Below are positions 21,065 to 33,454 of a stretch of 64,000 nt of DNA, in pieces. Source of the DNA: Hemerocallis citrina (lineage: Eukaryota > Streptophyta > Magnoliopsida > Asparagales > Asphodelaceae); contig CM030367.1 of assembly GCA_017893485.1 (NCBI GenBank), positions 145,069,767 through 145,133,766 on the forward strand, written 5' to 3'. Under the pieces are notes generated by a model. It did not search any database. It was not told the DNA's origin and was given only the letters and a program-made list of their open reading frames with translations. Position numbers and translations under genes: made by a program. Within the stretch, counting starts at the first letter, position 1. Each line of letters begins with the position of its first letter.

Positions 21065-21178
21065 AATCTGCAAAATAATAAAGCTGGTGAGTACCCAGAT
21101 ATACATTGGTTATTACATGTTCATGTGATTAACGTGGTACTCATATTATTGAGTTAACCTGGCTAGAGCATAACCTGG

Positions 21179-21190
21179 GCTCTGATACCA
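21179..21190 (-). other. Primer binding site of element 3
   Basis: TGGTATCAGAGC on the minus strand, complementary to initiator methionine tRNA. It lies eight bases downstream of the LTR end GTGACA at 21199, a slightly long spacing. Confidence 0.9.
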
Positions 21191-21198
21191 CTCAAAAC

Positions 21199-24100
21199 AT
21201 GTCACGCATCGCTTCCCAAAATATGGGAACACAAGCACGTAACAAAGACCAAGCGAATGATGTGTACATAATCCATAAGTTGTAACAGATTAACTCAACA
21301 TTATGCAAGAGATCAAAACCACGCAAGAATAAATAACCACATAAACAATGAATGAACCTCAATAGTCTATGAAATAAATCCATAAATAATATCCAACATC
21401 TGAGAAAAAAGTAATCTTCGGGTCATAAAAGTCCGAAATACAAAGTACGACAAACAATGCGGGAATGTAATTAACCTAAACGAAATAATTATTGTAGTCT
21501 AATGATTCAACTTCATTCTCTAGAAGGTTAGCTCACCAAGTCCTTTAGTCAAATCTCATCCTGTACCTACAAACTCATCAACTAGAGGGGGGGTGGGGGG
21601 TCCGCTTCAATCTCTTAGAACAAGTTACGGATAGCAAGTAGTAGAAGCAAAGAAGTAAGAAAACATGTTATATCAAGAAATAATGAACTAGGTCAAAATC
21701 AAGATCATTAAAAGGGTTGATAATATGATCAAAAGACTATAATCAAAGATGCAATAATCGAGACAACAATCCATAATCAAGTTGATAACTATAATCATAA
21801 TAAGAGTGCAAGTGTCAATCCATGATTTATTAGTCATTTATTATACTATCTAATGCACGTAATTTTGCGTCCCATACAATAGGTTCAGTGCATGCAAATA
21901 ATGATCGTTAAGACTATAGTGGTGAACTCTAAAGATTGTGTACTCAGCACAATAATCAATAATCCATAATAAATAATCCATAATCAATAATCCATAAACA
22001 TAATCAATCGAACAATAAGGGACCCTTCCCCGAGTACAGTCTTCGATTGTTCACTACCAAGTCAACCCTTATTACCTCGGATTGTTGTTATTTTATTATG
22101 CCCAAACGTGGACATGCAATTGGTACAGACGTATCGAGGCGATGTCAAGAAGGTGTTAAGGCTGTGCAATGCATGGTATAATTAATTCTGTTCACTAGAT
22201 GCAAAATTAAACATGCTTATACTTAAAAACACAAAAACCAACTTTTCCGTTTCTAAAGGAAAGTAAATCTGGTTCCATTCGGGGTTCTAGAAACTAAACT
22301 TCCTGCCGGTTCCAACGCATATTCACAAGACATATTATAATCACGGTAGCTAGGTGAATAGTTCCATTCTTTACTAGTTTCATGTTCAGGCAGCATGTTC
22401 GGATCAAATTCTTATATATAAAAGTTGATTGTAAAATCATTTTAAAATCTTATAAAATTCATAATTTAGTTCCTAACAGTGTTCATTATAAACACGATTA
22501 ACCTCAGTTCTAAATTCTTAATTTAATCTACTGTTTCTATTAGTTAAGTATGATAATATATTTTTAGAATGTATTCTGGAATTCAGACGTTACACCTCAA
22601 GAATCGAATATCTTGCAATCCGTATGTCAGATTGAAAAATCGTCAGATATTCTGGATTTCAGATACAAATGGTTACAGTTCTCATTTAATAATTTCTAAA
22701 TTATATTATCAGTAACAAGAAGTCTGATTCATTACTGAACTAGTGCTCTAGCAGCAACCTACGGTCATGTTTTCATATATGTAACGGGTCTTCAAAATTC
22801 ACCACATAAATCCTACAAAATTCAAAGTGACTCCTAATCATGTCTTGTAACAACCTAGTTAATATCAATTTTTAATTCTACTATTAACATATTATTTTAA
22901 TTTACAATTCATGTCTATACGATTGAAAACGACAATATGTAAATTTAAACCTAGCAGTGTAAAAATATGATAGCTTGCAATTTATAAATCGGAATTTAGA
23001 TCCATCAAATGTTTTGAAAATTAGACTCAATGGTATACAAATGTCATTTTCAAAGTTCTACTTAACTATAACAGCAACTGGATCAAAATCTCAACACAAC
23101 ATGGAATAAATAGCAGACCAGCTAGTTGATTATTATTAGATACCAACAAACGAGATACACAAACTTATAACTTTATGACAATAATTAACAGGAAATTATA
23201 CTCAATCCTAAGGGTGGAATTCTACTATTAATAAGACAAACCATTATTTTCCTAACATTAAATTCAAGAATCAAATTATAACATCATATCCAATCAAAAA
23301 GCATTCAAATCATCATTATTCTATATAGAATGTTTCTAATTTATGTATTTGTGTAGTTTATGCATATGACGATGTATAACAAGGCTTGGATTTGAATCAA
23401 AGGAATAAAATGAAAACAAAACCACTACTTAGTTTCGCTGATGAATCCATAATAGTTTCTTTCAGAGGTATCAAGCAAATAAAATATGATAATTGAAATG
23501 AGAACTACTTGCGGAGATCAAATGATTCTTGAACAAGAATAATCAACTAGTTCTAAGAAAACTTGTTTTTATACGATGTTTGCACGTGCGATGAGAAACT
23601 ACGAAAGAATAACGGTGGCAACATACGGTAGTGGATAGCAACAAGAAGTGGCAGCAACCGGGTCGGCTTCGGTGCTGCGATGGAGAGCGGGTTGCGATGA
23701 GGGGCTACAGCTAGGTGGCTATCGGGGTTGAGGTGCTTGCGGCTGGTGGTCGGCTTTGGAGGTGCAACAGTGTGCGGTAGGGGATGCAGCAATGGTGGTG
23801 GTGCTTGGTAATTGGCAATGAGGGGGACTACGATCGGTGGTGATGGCAGCAATGGCAGTCAGGATGGCTTGGGGATGATACTCGGGATACTGATGTTGTC
23901 TTGAGGGGATGGTGGAGCAGTGAGGTGGGGGTAACGAGGTGCAGGATGAGCGGGGGATGTGGCGACGATGGAGGAAGAAGAAGAAGTCGGGGATTAGGAA
24001 CTCGGCAGTAAGGAGGAAGAAGAAGAGGGGTAGGGGGTTAGGCGGATGATAGGGATTAGGAGGTGATTAATATTAGGGTTTAATGATTAGGGTTAGGGAT

Positions 24101-24443
24101 TAATTAGTATATATATAGGGGATTAGGCCATTGGGTTACGGGTTAATGGGTTTGGGCTAACGGGTCGGGATCCAAAAAAAAATAATAAATCAATTAATCG
24201 ATTTAATAAAAGAAATTAGATAATAATATAATTTAATAGATGAATTAAACACCCAATATACAATAAGTAAAATAGAGTATACTGGAAAACCAAGGTTCCA
24301 GCCAAAAAGAATTCGAATGATCAAATGAGAACAAATAGGTTTAAAGAATATTAAGATTTAATATTAAATAAATCAGAATACAAGAATTTAGGAAAAGAAA
24401 AGAATTACAAAAGAAATCCGAACAATCAGAAACAAGGGTTACA
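21199..24443 (-). repeat. 5' LTR of gypsy element 3 (about 3245 bp)
   Basis: On the minus strand the proposed LTR begins TGTAACCCTTG at 24443 and ends GCGATGCGTGACA at 21199. The 3' end is fixed by the primer site. The 5' end is chosen by the TGTAAC/GTGACA pairing and by a TATA box about 330 bases inside. A shorter reading starting at 22594 (TGTAACGTC) is possible but would leave the TATA box outside. G-rich text at 23600-24060 contains a chance 99-codon frame. No gene. Confidence 0.65.
24108..24119 (-). promoter_or_regulatory. TATA box of the element 3 LTR
   Basis: CTATATATATA on the minus strand follows CCTAATCCC and is followed by repeated CTAACCCTAA text, a common start region of plant transcripts. 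It suits an LTR promoter. Confidence 0.55.
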
Positions 24444-24533
24444 AATTATTAGTTGTACTTGTAAGTACACATCTATTTCATTTTATTTGATGTCTTTTAT
24501 TATAGTTTTAAATACTGCATCTTATTTATATAG

Positions 24534-25008
24534 GAAGCATCAAACGAGAAACAAAAAGTCACCGAGGTGTGTTTTTTTGAAACTACCCACATGGGTAAGG
24601 ATGAAAAATTTAGGAATAACGTTGCAGCCGCTATAGTGGTAAATATGAAGCTTTAAAATTAATTTTAATTTGGTATTTAATTTTCTTTACTAAAATAATT
24701 TTTAGAATTGAAGTTGTCTTTGGTATCTTTTGTAGAGGGACGCAAGAGCAAAGATTGTGGAGAGGTCATCTTCCTCTTCTACTGATCCTTTGACACTCCA
24801 TTGTGAAGTTCTCTCCGAATTGAAGGGGAATGAGCGACCCTGTCATGTGCGTGGATGGGTTTAGGACCAACACTCACCGGCGTCTTTGGTTCTCGTGCAT
24901 GTTCTTCCAGTGGGGCTACAAAGGATGATGGATAAGTTGAAGGCAACAGTGGCACTTCTGCAGTCCCAAATGACAACAATATTCGGGAACAGTTACAAGA
25001 AATTCTAA
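24534..25008 (+). pseudogene. Remnant of a Ptta/En/Spm-type plant transposon protein, two exons
   Basis: Exon 1 (24534-24638) follows an AG and encodes 35 residues including VTEVCFFETTHMGKDEKF, which resembles the F-x-x-T-H-x-x-K-D-G signature of the plant transposase Ptta/En/Spm family (PF03004). A 97-base segment with GTAAAT and TTTGTAG ends separates it from exon 2 (24736-25008). Exon 2 has LTLHCEVLSELKGNERPCHVRG and then a coiled-coil end (MMDKLKATVALLQSQM). Both exons are phase 0. One in-frame TAG (24862-24864) interrupts exon 2. The N-terminal exons are absent, so it is a fragment, probably from another CACTA element. Confidence 0.68.
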
Positions 25009-25590
25009 CTCAACCATCGGTTAGTATTTTCCAACTCAATACCCACTTTTAACTCAATACGTTAATCGAGCCCTTTCATAGATAGTGGCAACATTATCAT
25101 TCTTTTTAATTTGATATTTTATATGGTAAATTTTGATGAAAATTATGTATATGTATGATGTTTACAACAGTCATGATTATCATACTTAAAGATGATTATT
25201 CTTTTTTAGTGTATTGGAGGCATGGAAATAGATAACATGACAATATAATCATGCATATTTCTATTATCGTACTTGGATGCAGTAAATATGATTAAATTTT
25301 ACGTACAACATGTCGATTCTGAATCCTTAAATACTTGGTCGGGTATCTCAGTTCCACACCATCCTGGCAATTATTGTCGACTAAGCAGATGATGTGGTCT
25401 TATGATTTGTACCGAGATTATCTATGAAGTTTCAATAATCGAGCTTTTTAAACCTGATGCTCAAGTCGCTGAAAGATTGTCCTTCTGTGTAGTTTGACAG
25501 TGCTAATGATAAATTTTGAGGTCAATATTTAAAATTGAATCATGTTTGTTTAATTACTGACAAATGATAATGACAATGGTAAAAATTACA
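25009..25590. other. AT-rich unassigned DNA
   Basis: I see no gene here. It may be the 3' part of the transposon that supplied the exons just upstream, but no CACTA terminus was found. Confidence 0.35.
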
Positions 25591-25998
25591 GCAAATCAGG
25601 GCTGTACGATTCCGACACAGATCATAAACTTCTACGGTAGATTGGCCATCACCGGCATCCTTAACAAGTCTGGGCCTTGTTCAGGATCATCTAATAAGAC
25701 ATGAGCCTCTTTCAATCCCATAAAAAGTAAAAAATTAGGTCCATTAGGAGAGACACTCATCTCATGAGGGCGTTAAGTCAAATCTCTTATCATCAGATAA
25801 GAGAGTCTTATCTCTTGAGGAGGAGAATCAGTAGGAGATAAAAAAAAAAAAATCATTTCAATCTCCTAAAGTGTTTCTCAAGCCTATAAATACCATCCCC
25901 CTCTCCTCAATCAAAAGATAATCAACAGTTACTCTCTCAAACTCTCTTTCTCTTTCTTGTTCTGACTTGAAGATCGGAGGGTCTGTCTCCAGGGCCAA
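25591..25998 (+). repeat. Partial LTR of Tat-type gypsy style
   Basis: A TATA box (ctataaata, 25884-25892) is followed by CT-rich leader text and by ctgacttgaagatcggagg, a phrase resembling the end of Tat-lineage LTRs. A perfect hairpin CTCTTATC-ATCA-GATAAGAG lies at 25784-25803. The left end is not defined. On the right it stops abruptly at 25998, where another LTR begins. Tat gag starts only at about 30.9 kb, so this may be the 5' LTR of that element, separated by later insertions. Confidence 0.5.
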
Positions 25999-28900
25999 TG
26001 TAACACCCTAGATTATCAAATAATGTTTTTGAAATTAATAAATGAATTAAAATAATTTTTTGTGATTTAATAAATATTTTTCTGAAATTTATCTTTTTAC
26101 ACGTGCAAAACACGTGCAAATATTTTCTTGGGAAGTTCAAAGTTAGAAATTATTTTGGGAAAACATATTATTTATTAGTAGGTATTATTTGTGAACTTTC
26201 TGGATTTTCCTGATATTTATTTGGTATATTTGCAAATATTACAAAAAGATGAGCTTTTGTGCAAAATTATCACTTGGAGTAAAAATGCCAGATTTTCCGA
26301 TTTTTGGGCTGAGCATGATGGCTAGCTAACCCAGAGATAAAAAGTTTACTTTTTTTAATAGATTTGGTATATGTCGCAAAATTTCCTAAAATAAGGGTCT
26401 TTTTGCAAAAATGCCACTTAAAGGCAAACTTTACAAAATTCATTTTCTGGGTTTTACAAATAGTGCCGACCAGTATTAGGTTAGTTATTTTTTATTTTAA
26501 ATCTTAATTGAATTGGTTTATCTAATTCCCAAGTATAAGGATTTATATATGTAAAGATATATTCAAAAGGGATATTTTACAAATCTATTCAGAAACCCTA
26601 ATTACTTAAATCCCGGCCAATATAAGGTGAGGTGCAGTTGTCTCTTTGCTGCACTAAACAAAGGGTTTTCTCTATTATTATTTTCTTAGAGTTTCGAAGT
26701 GAGGATCTTGGTTTTCTTGCGAAAGGAATGACTTTTCTTTTTCTCTTTATTATTTCGGTTGATTCTTCAAAAAGGTGAGTGACATATGATTGATTTCTTA
26801 TTGTTCTATGCATGTTTTATGTGATGACTTTTATTAGAAAGCATGTTAGGGATTGTATGATGATAATATGGATTCTTGATGTATGGATGTATAAAAATTG
26901 AATCTTTCATGAAAAATTTGCTATTGATGATTAAAATTTCATATAGATGACTTATGACTTATTAAGAACCTAATAGAAATCATGGATAAGTTGTTTTCCT
27001 TCATATATTTGCTGTTTGGATTTGTTATATTGAGTTTGTATGATGTTATTGTGAAAAGTGAACAAAACCTAACCCTTACTACTGAATATGTATGCACACA
27101 CACTGCTAATATTTTGCTGAGGTATAACTTGGTTGTATACTTGTTATAATTGCATATTATTCATGAGTAAATTGTTATAATCAGTAGAGTATGTGTAAAA
27201 TGAGTTGTAGAGGGAATCAATGGATTAAAAAGTTCAATTTTGAAGTAAAAAGGGGTTTGGAGTTTTCAGGTCTGTAGATGTGCAACCGAAATAGATTTTT
27301 GGTGCTTTTATGAAGTTTCGTTTGAAATCTGATTTGATTTGATGCTGAGATTAAATTAAAAAAAATTTGATATTCATATTGATGGATTTGATGCTTTAAC
27401 TAATACTAGAACACACCTATACACACACACACACATATATATACTCATGTACATTGTTTTGAAGGATTGTCGAAAATTAGTGTTTTGTGAAGTTTTCAAG
27501 TGGAACTGAGTTTTCTAGATACTGAGGTTGATTAGAATTATATACTAATCCTATTTGGTGAATTTTGATGCGATAACTGATGCTTAAATACTCTAAATAT
27601 ATGTATATGTATACTACTTCACTGTTTTGAAGCATTTTGTGAAAAATTACTCTTTTGTGATCTTAATGCAATTTTGATATGTTTTATAAACTTCTATATG
27701 CTATACAAGTTATATTCAATCATCTCAGGAATTTGATTTTACAAAATTGTGGTTTTACAAAGTGGCATCATGTATCAATCGAAATGTGCACAAACCTTAA
27801 ACTGGCTGTATAGCAGCTAGCGGTCGACCACATAGTCGACCGACATTCTTTAATTTGGGAATTTTCACTTGACAATCGACTGTCCTATTTTTGCACTGTT
27901 TGAGCGGTCGACCGACAGTTGCTTTACTGGCTATTTTTGTGAAGTTTTCTTCGTTTCTTTTAAATGGTTATTTCTTCGATATTATGGACTATTGATCTAC
28001 TTTTTTAGATGATGTTTTCGCTACAGATTACAGTAATTTTCAGTTACACATATATAGTTTTCGCTACAGATTCCTTCATATATTTTCAGAGAATTATATA
28101 TTTTTTATAATAGAATTTAAATTAGACTTCAATGACTTTATTAAGTGACACATATATAGTTTTTAAAGAAATTGATTTTTTGTGATATACTATGACTTTA
28201 AAATATGATTTTCAGTTATTTAATAGATTTAATATTTTATTTCAGTTCTGGAATTTACGAATACATTAGACGGATTTGGATTTTGTTGACTTGAGAAGTT
28301 TTTATTTATATAAACGTTTTGTTGATGAACATAAGAGTTTTATTGGAAGTTTTGGTGTTGATATTCATTTTGTGAATCTCTAGAATTTGAGTGGGAATCC
28401 TGTGAACCGGTAGATTTAGACCAGTGGGGTCTTGGGGTTGTTGTTGTGGGATTAAGTCCGGCGGGATACACTAACTCTAGAGAAGGGGGATTTGTGTTTT
28501 TTAATAATAAGCAACTTAAGGACAGACACTATTGGAGATGTGATAGAACTTGGGAAACGTGAGAATATAGTCTAGGGGTTTGGTCCAACAGATGCATTTC
28601 AAGACTTGTGTGTTGTTCTGTCTCGAGAGGACATTTGTATGTTCGCGTGTCGAGGGTCTGCAAGCCTATTCACGGAGCATGCAGGGTGCATTCGCGTGTT
28701 GAGGGTCGGCGGACCTATTCACGGGATGTACCTTGTGTATCTGTATGTCGAGGGTCTCGCAAACCTATTCATGGGATACACGGCAGGGATGTGATTTTCC
28801 GGTTTTTTTGAGCTATTCTTACATGATGTTTGCGCATTGAGGGTTGTGTGATACCTATTTGCGGAGTATTCTGGATATTGTTTCTATGACTGTAGTAGTA

Positions 28901-29470
28901 TTAGTTGGATAACGAGGGATCTAACCCTATAAAGTGGAAAATGATAAGGGCTTGCAACGAACCTATGTAGTATGGAATGCATAGAATCCGACAAGTTTGC
29001 ATTAGAGAGTCATCATATTGCATTTGTGTTTTCTTGACTTGGTTTTATGCATGTTTGTTTTCTGTTTTCTACACTTGACACTTAGTCTAGGTTCACTTGA
29101 TGATTTCATGCTTTATTTATTATTATTTCATTAAAACTGTTGATATATGTTTTATTCATGTTGTATTTTTTTTTATGTCACTCACACTGTTATGGCTGAC
29201 CCCGTTATTTTGGGTGTTAGGTTTATCTCTAACCTCATGTTTTACAGGTAGGTACCTATAGCTTGGGATTGGATGCATGTGGTAGATTGATAATGTGGCT
29301 TATGTAAATTGTAAATGATTGTGTTGTAAAAGAAAGAATTGTAATTCAAGGTGTTTAATTTTCTGTTGTGTTTTGTAAAGAGGCTAGGTATGCCCGTGGG
29401 CATGTGCCTACGGCACATATTCGGAATGATACAACATAGGAAAAATCATGTAAACGGTAAGGGATAATTT
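25999..29470 (+). repeat. 3'-truncated gypsy LTR
   Basis: It begins TGTAACACCCTAGATTATC and has two CACGTG boxes about 100 bases in (26100-26105, 26111-26116), as in the LTRs of elements 1 and 2. Near 29180-29270 it has ctcacactgttatggctgac and cctcatgttttacaggt, parallel to 56310-56400 in the giant LTR. The expected end GGTGTTACA is missing after the ggcatgtgcctacggcacat hairpin (29399-29418), so the right part is lost and the boundary is approximate. A TATA-like aatataaggtgaggtgca lies near 26620. A dinucleotide tract (AC)n(AT)n lies at 27418-27446. No gene. Confidence 0.6.
28640..28870 (+). repeat. Short tandem repeat in the truncated LTR
   Basis: A unit with gagggtc, then acctattcacggg, repeats about four times (near 28649, 28700, 28748 and 28838), with steps of about 50 bases and one longer gap. 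The place in the LTR is comparable to the hairpin array in the giant LTR at 52991-53240. Confidence 0.6.
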
Positions 29471-30620
29471 ATATAGATGTTTATTTGCTAAAAGACGTTG
29501 ATGTATTGATGTACTTTGAAGTAGGATTATGAAGTGACTTTGATGTTTATTGGTTTGTATATTGCAGGATTATTTGTCAGCAGCTCGGGATTCAAAAATA
29601 GTATTGTGAATTTACAACAATGGTGAATCGGAAACTTCTTGCTATGTGTGACTTAAGCATAAGATATTTCTTTTTTGATTTGGAGTCTAACATAAGTAGC
29701 AATTCATTTTCTAACTGTATGAGTTACGGTTAACGCTTCAAACTGCATTAGTTAGTTCCCCCTTGTTTGTTTTATATATAGTTAATCATGTATGAATTTA
29801 AATGAGAAAATTTTTTGTGATGTATACGTGAAGTGAAATTGTAGCAAAGCAGATTAAGATACAATTTTGCAGCTACAAAAATCCGAAATACAAGGATTAA
29901 GCATGGATTTGTCCATAAAAGCACGATCAAGCGAGTCAATTAAAAAATTTGCAACGATCTTTCAAAACAGCAAATGCTCAAATATTCAAAAAAAGCATAA
30001 TGCGAAATTGCATAATAAAAAAAAATCTAATCTAAAACAATTACTCAGTGAAGTATAATATAATCAGATCAAATATGGTAATTCAAAAGCAATTAAGTGG
30101 AAATGAATAATATTGAGTTTTGAAAGCATAATCCAAAAAAAATACATAATTAAAAATTTGAAAAAAAGAGCATAATCCGAAATTGAATAACCAAAAAAAT
30201 ATTAATTGTGTTTTTTTGTTGACATACTTGGGTTAAAAAAAGAGATAGAAGAAAGAAAGAAAGAAATATGGAAAAGGAGAAGAGGGGGAAGAGTGAGAGA
30301 GAGAGAGTAATAAATGAAGAAGTTACTTTGTTTCGAGGGAAAATTTTGAATTTTGGAAGGAAAACATTTGGGAGGAAAAATGTCTTTTGAGAGCAAAAAT
30401 CTAGACTGTTGATTTTCTTCCAAATGAATGAGAGTCACTTGATAGCTTTCTTTGTGTTTTATTATATAAATGATGTAATAAAAGTTGAAAAAAATATTTG
30501 TGTTTTGCCTATGTTTACTATTATATTGAGGTTGATGTGGGAATTGCGCCACATATTTTTGTGATATTATATTGAAAATTTTCTCCCGACATTTTTTAAA
30601 TATAACATCATGAACAACGC
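29471..30620. other. Unassigned AT-rich DNA
   Basis: No protein family is recognised. A 63-codon frame at 29867-30058 is Lys/Ser/Asn-rich and looks accidental. A GAAAGA/GAGAGA purine stretch lies at 30240-30310. The Tat-like text starts near 30610. Confidence 0.35.
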
Positions 30621-30879
30621 CCTTTACACGACCATATCTCAGTCCATAATCCTTCCAGTGATTCAATGGCCTCGCGAGGTCCTCAGGGGTCAAGAGATCT
30701 TCTTCAAAACATCAGCGCCAGGCAAGGAACTGATCTATGAATCTGCTTAGACGAGAGGTGCACCCGATCTGAGGCCTCCCACTCTAAAAGTCAGGTAAAC
30801 CAGAGAAGTAACTCTCCTAGGCAGATATCAAAGTGTTCCTTCTATCACTAGAGCATACTGCAATAAGAAGCCCGACTCA

Positions 30880-32016
30880 TGACAGTCGAAAGCTTCTTGA
30901 GCGAAAAAAAGAGAAAGATGCCCCAGTCACTAGGGCCGAATTGGAAAAGTTCAAACTCAACATCCTCCGAGCCATCGAAGGTAGTCAAGATCTGGGCTAG
31001 CCATCCAAAGAAGAATCCGCGACTCAACTGGATCCGAGGGGAAGGACGACCAAGTCCTTCGTCGTATCCGAGAGTTAGACGATCGTCTAGAACAGATGAA
31101 GAATGAGGGCAACCGCTTTATCAGGGCCTACCGCCCCAGTCGACCTCCTTTCAACAAAACCATCCTCGATGCACCCATCCCAAAGAACTTCAAAGCTCCT
31201 CAATTTGAGTCATACAATGGAGAATCAGACCCGGAGGGCTATATTGAGAGTTTTAAAACTCTCATGATTGTCTACAACGTCACCGATGTGCTCATGTGCC
31301 GAACGATCCCTGCTACTTTCAAAAGGACCAATAAGGGAATGGTACTCTTGCCTTACTCCATAGTCAATATTCTCCTTTGACCAGCTCGAGGAGCTCTTCA
31401 TAGCGTACTTCATTACCAGCCGTAAGGCTGAAAAAAATAAGTGCTTCCCTATTGGAATTGAAGCAATGAGACAAAGAACTTCTAAAAGACTTTGTCAAGC
31501 GCTTCACAGTCGAAGAAATGTCCATCTTCTCCCTAGACTCATTAGTGACGACTGTAGCTTTCTGCCACAACGTCACTAATAAAGACCTGAAAGCCTCCCT
31601 CGTGAAGAAGCCATCCAAAAGTTTCACTAAGCTCCTGGAAAGGTGTGAAAAATATATCATAGTCGAAGAAGCACTTTATCCTAAAGGAAAGAATGATTCA
31701 TCTTCCGGGAACAAATAGAAGAATACAAACTGCCCCAAGTAATAATCTTTTCATGGAGGAAATTTTAGAAGGACGATGCCGGTTAAGTCGTCCACCCCAA
31801 GTACCACGCTTCGAAAAGTTCACTTCTCTCAACGCAAGCATATCAGCCTTCCTCATGGATGTTGAGAAGAATGGAATAGTTTGCCCTCTGCCCAAGATGT
31901 CCACAACTAGCAAGAGAAGTGATAAAAACAAGTGGTGCGCATTTCACAGAGATCATGGACACACTACTGTCAACTGTCGAGCCTTCAAAGAAGAACTTGA
32001 AGGTCTAATTCGCTGA
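30880..32016 (+). pseudogene. Tat gag (broken)
   Basis: The frame DAPVTRAELEKFKLNILRA (about 30917-30973) begins the visible gag, then stops occur. The capsid part from 31096 reads DAPIPKNFKAPQFESYNGES and DVLMCRTIPATFK, a clear Tat gag signature. After frameshifts, ASLVKKPSKSFTKLLERCEKYI continues it. It ends with a CCHC-like knuckle fragment CAFHRDHGHTTVNC at about 31940. At least three frames are used, so no protein can be made. No introns are needed to explain the shifts. Confidence 0.85.
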
Positions 32017-32220
32017 TGCTATCTCTCTCAATTTGTTCAACAAAATAACAATGTCGAAACCCCTCCGACACAGGGGGGCTAATAAGCATCAAGAGAGGTC
32101 ATTCGAATCACGAGATTCAGAACACATGGTCATTCTTCACTCCATTCACGGAGGCCGGATGAGGGGAGATACCAACTCCTCTCGCAAAGCCTTTGTCAGG
32201 GATGTTAACTCCATACATTA

Positions 32221-32875
32221 CATCTAACCTTGCCAAGAGCACCGGGGTCCCGATATCTTTCTCCGACAAGGATTCAGAAGTTGTCTGAACACCTCACTAC
32301 GACACATTGGACATAAACCTTTGCATGGTAAATCATGAGGTACATCGAATCCTGGTGAACAATGGCAGCTCAATAAACATTCTTTTCATGAACACTTTCA
32401 ACGGCCTTAAGCTCTCCCGAGACCACCTCAAGCCAGCTGGTTATGCACTCCACAGATTCTTTGGTACCCCCGTTCAAGTAGAATGAATCATCACACTTGA
32501 TGTGACAATAGGAAAAGCCTTCGCTATTCGAACGGAAGCACTGGACTTTATGGTAGTCAACGTCAAAGCCGCATACAATGCAATATTCGTCCGTCCCGAC
32601 CTAGTGGCCTTCCATGCAATTGCTTTCGCCTTTCATATGAAAATGAATTTCCCAACAACGGTAAGCATAAGCCAAGTTGTAGGGAGCCAACAGGCAGTAC
32701 AAGCATGCTACACCGCTACACCGCTACAACAGGGGGGCTCGGTTCTACCCCTCGACTCCATAGAGCTACAGCCGGAAAGCCATCACAGTAACTCCAAGAC
32801 TATAAACAAGCTTGAAGCCACTACCATAAACAATCCAGCCAAGAACTTCCAAACCTGCCAAATCATCTCTCACTA
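32221..32875 (+). pseudogene. Tat protease region (broken)
   Basis: The text VPISFSDKDSEVV, then a stop, is followed by HRILVNNGSSINILF, in which the active-site Asp of D-N-G-S-S has become Asn. FFGTPVQVE, a stop, and ALDFMVVNVKAAYNAIFVRPDL complete the Tat-type aspartic protease domain. VVGSQQAVQACYTAT is the usual link toward RT. RT itself does not follow: the sequence leaves pol at about 32880. Confidence 0.85.
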
Positions 32876-33032
32876 GGTCCAAAGTCATTCTTATCATAAT
32901 ATAGTAATAAACCTAATTCCCCCACCCGAAGCCACTCCGCTAATTCAACGAAAAGAACTTGTACTGCCATAATACATTAGAAAATATGAAGATCTCCCCT
33001 TTTCTCTGCAAAACAAGGGGAGGACAAAATCC

Positions 33033-33150
33033 AAAACAAGCCAGTCCATGCAAGGTCTATCAAGTTGTTCGCTTAACGGCTCATCAATATGAAGACTTGG
33101 GGGGCAAGGAGATATCAGCAGGGACTTGAACACTAGAACATCTTATGAAG
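33033..33150 (+). pseudogene. Tat integrase C-terminal tail, first copy
   Basis: KVYQVVRLTAHQYEDLGGKE matches the end of the second copy (KVLQVVRPGAYQLEDLGGRR at about 39400), including the text past the stop. RT, RNase H and most of integrase are absent between the protease at 32875 and this tail, which indicates a large internal deletion. The following 200 bases (taataaaggc, agttttactttt) match the 3' untranslated region of the second copy. Confidence 0.75.
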
Positions 33151-33454
33151 TTGAACGAGGGCATCCAAAACATCTTCTCTTAGTAGTAGCAGCAAACTTT
33201 TTCAATTTGTAATAAAGGCAAGCCAATAGAGCAGCCATTTAGTTTTACTTTTCAATAAAGACCGCTTTCACTACCGGTCACTACATGTAATAATGGTCAG
33301 CCACTAGAGCAACCGCTTAGTTTTATTTTCTAATCAAATTTTGTATTGATATTTGTAGAATTCTTGTACAACTCAACGGATGCATACATTTAGTTAAAAA
33401 CCAACCTTACTCCAACAACGGCATCAAAAACTCAATAGAAGCTCCTTATAAGAC
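33151..33454 (+). other. Tat 3' untranslated region, first copy
   Basis: No gene. Two copies of a short block with aataaaggc or aataatggtc, agagcagccatttagttttac and ttcaataaagac occur (about 33210 and 33290). They parallel 39545-39640 in the second copy. Confidence 0.6.

Larger units (their letters stand above)
17741..24443 (-). mobile_element. Gypsy element 3 (chromovirus-like), interrupted by element 1
   Basis: On the minus strand the order is a 5' LTR (24443-21199), primer site, gag, candidate intron, protease, RT and the start of RNase H, cut at 17741 by the LTR of element 1. Its proteins differ clearly from elements 1 and 2 (two zinc-knuckle region, different LTR), so it is another family. 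The part beyond RNase H is not seen in the window. Many stops, a 306-bp insertion in RT and frameshifts show an old copy. Confidence 0.85.

Noticed and set aside
21199..22594. Shorter LTR of 1.4 kb for element 3
   Set aside because: TGTAACGTC at 22594 is a possible start, but the TATA box and related text lie outside. The 24443 start explains more, though with only moderate certainty.
23553..23852. 99-codon Pro/His-rich frame in the LTR of element 3
   Set aside because: Composition comes from G/T-rich repeats (ggtggt, gcagcaa); no family resemblance and no counterpart elsewhere.
29399..29418. Hairpin ATGTGCC-TAC-GGCACAT considered as a Helitron 3' end
   Set aside because: No CTRR terminus follows within the usual distance and no Helitron start is seen. 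It matches text expected near the end of chromovirus LTRs.
30202..30693. 163-codon minus-strand frame
   Set aside because: Phe/Ser/Leu-rich text generated by purine-rich DNA; no domain and it crosses into Tat plus-strand sequence.
33201..33320. Regular short repeats considered as a CRISPR-like array here and elsewhere
   Set aside because: This is plant nuclear DNA; the repeats are adjacent tandem units without unique spacers of constant length.
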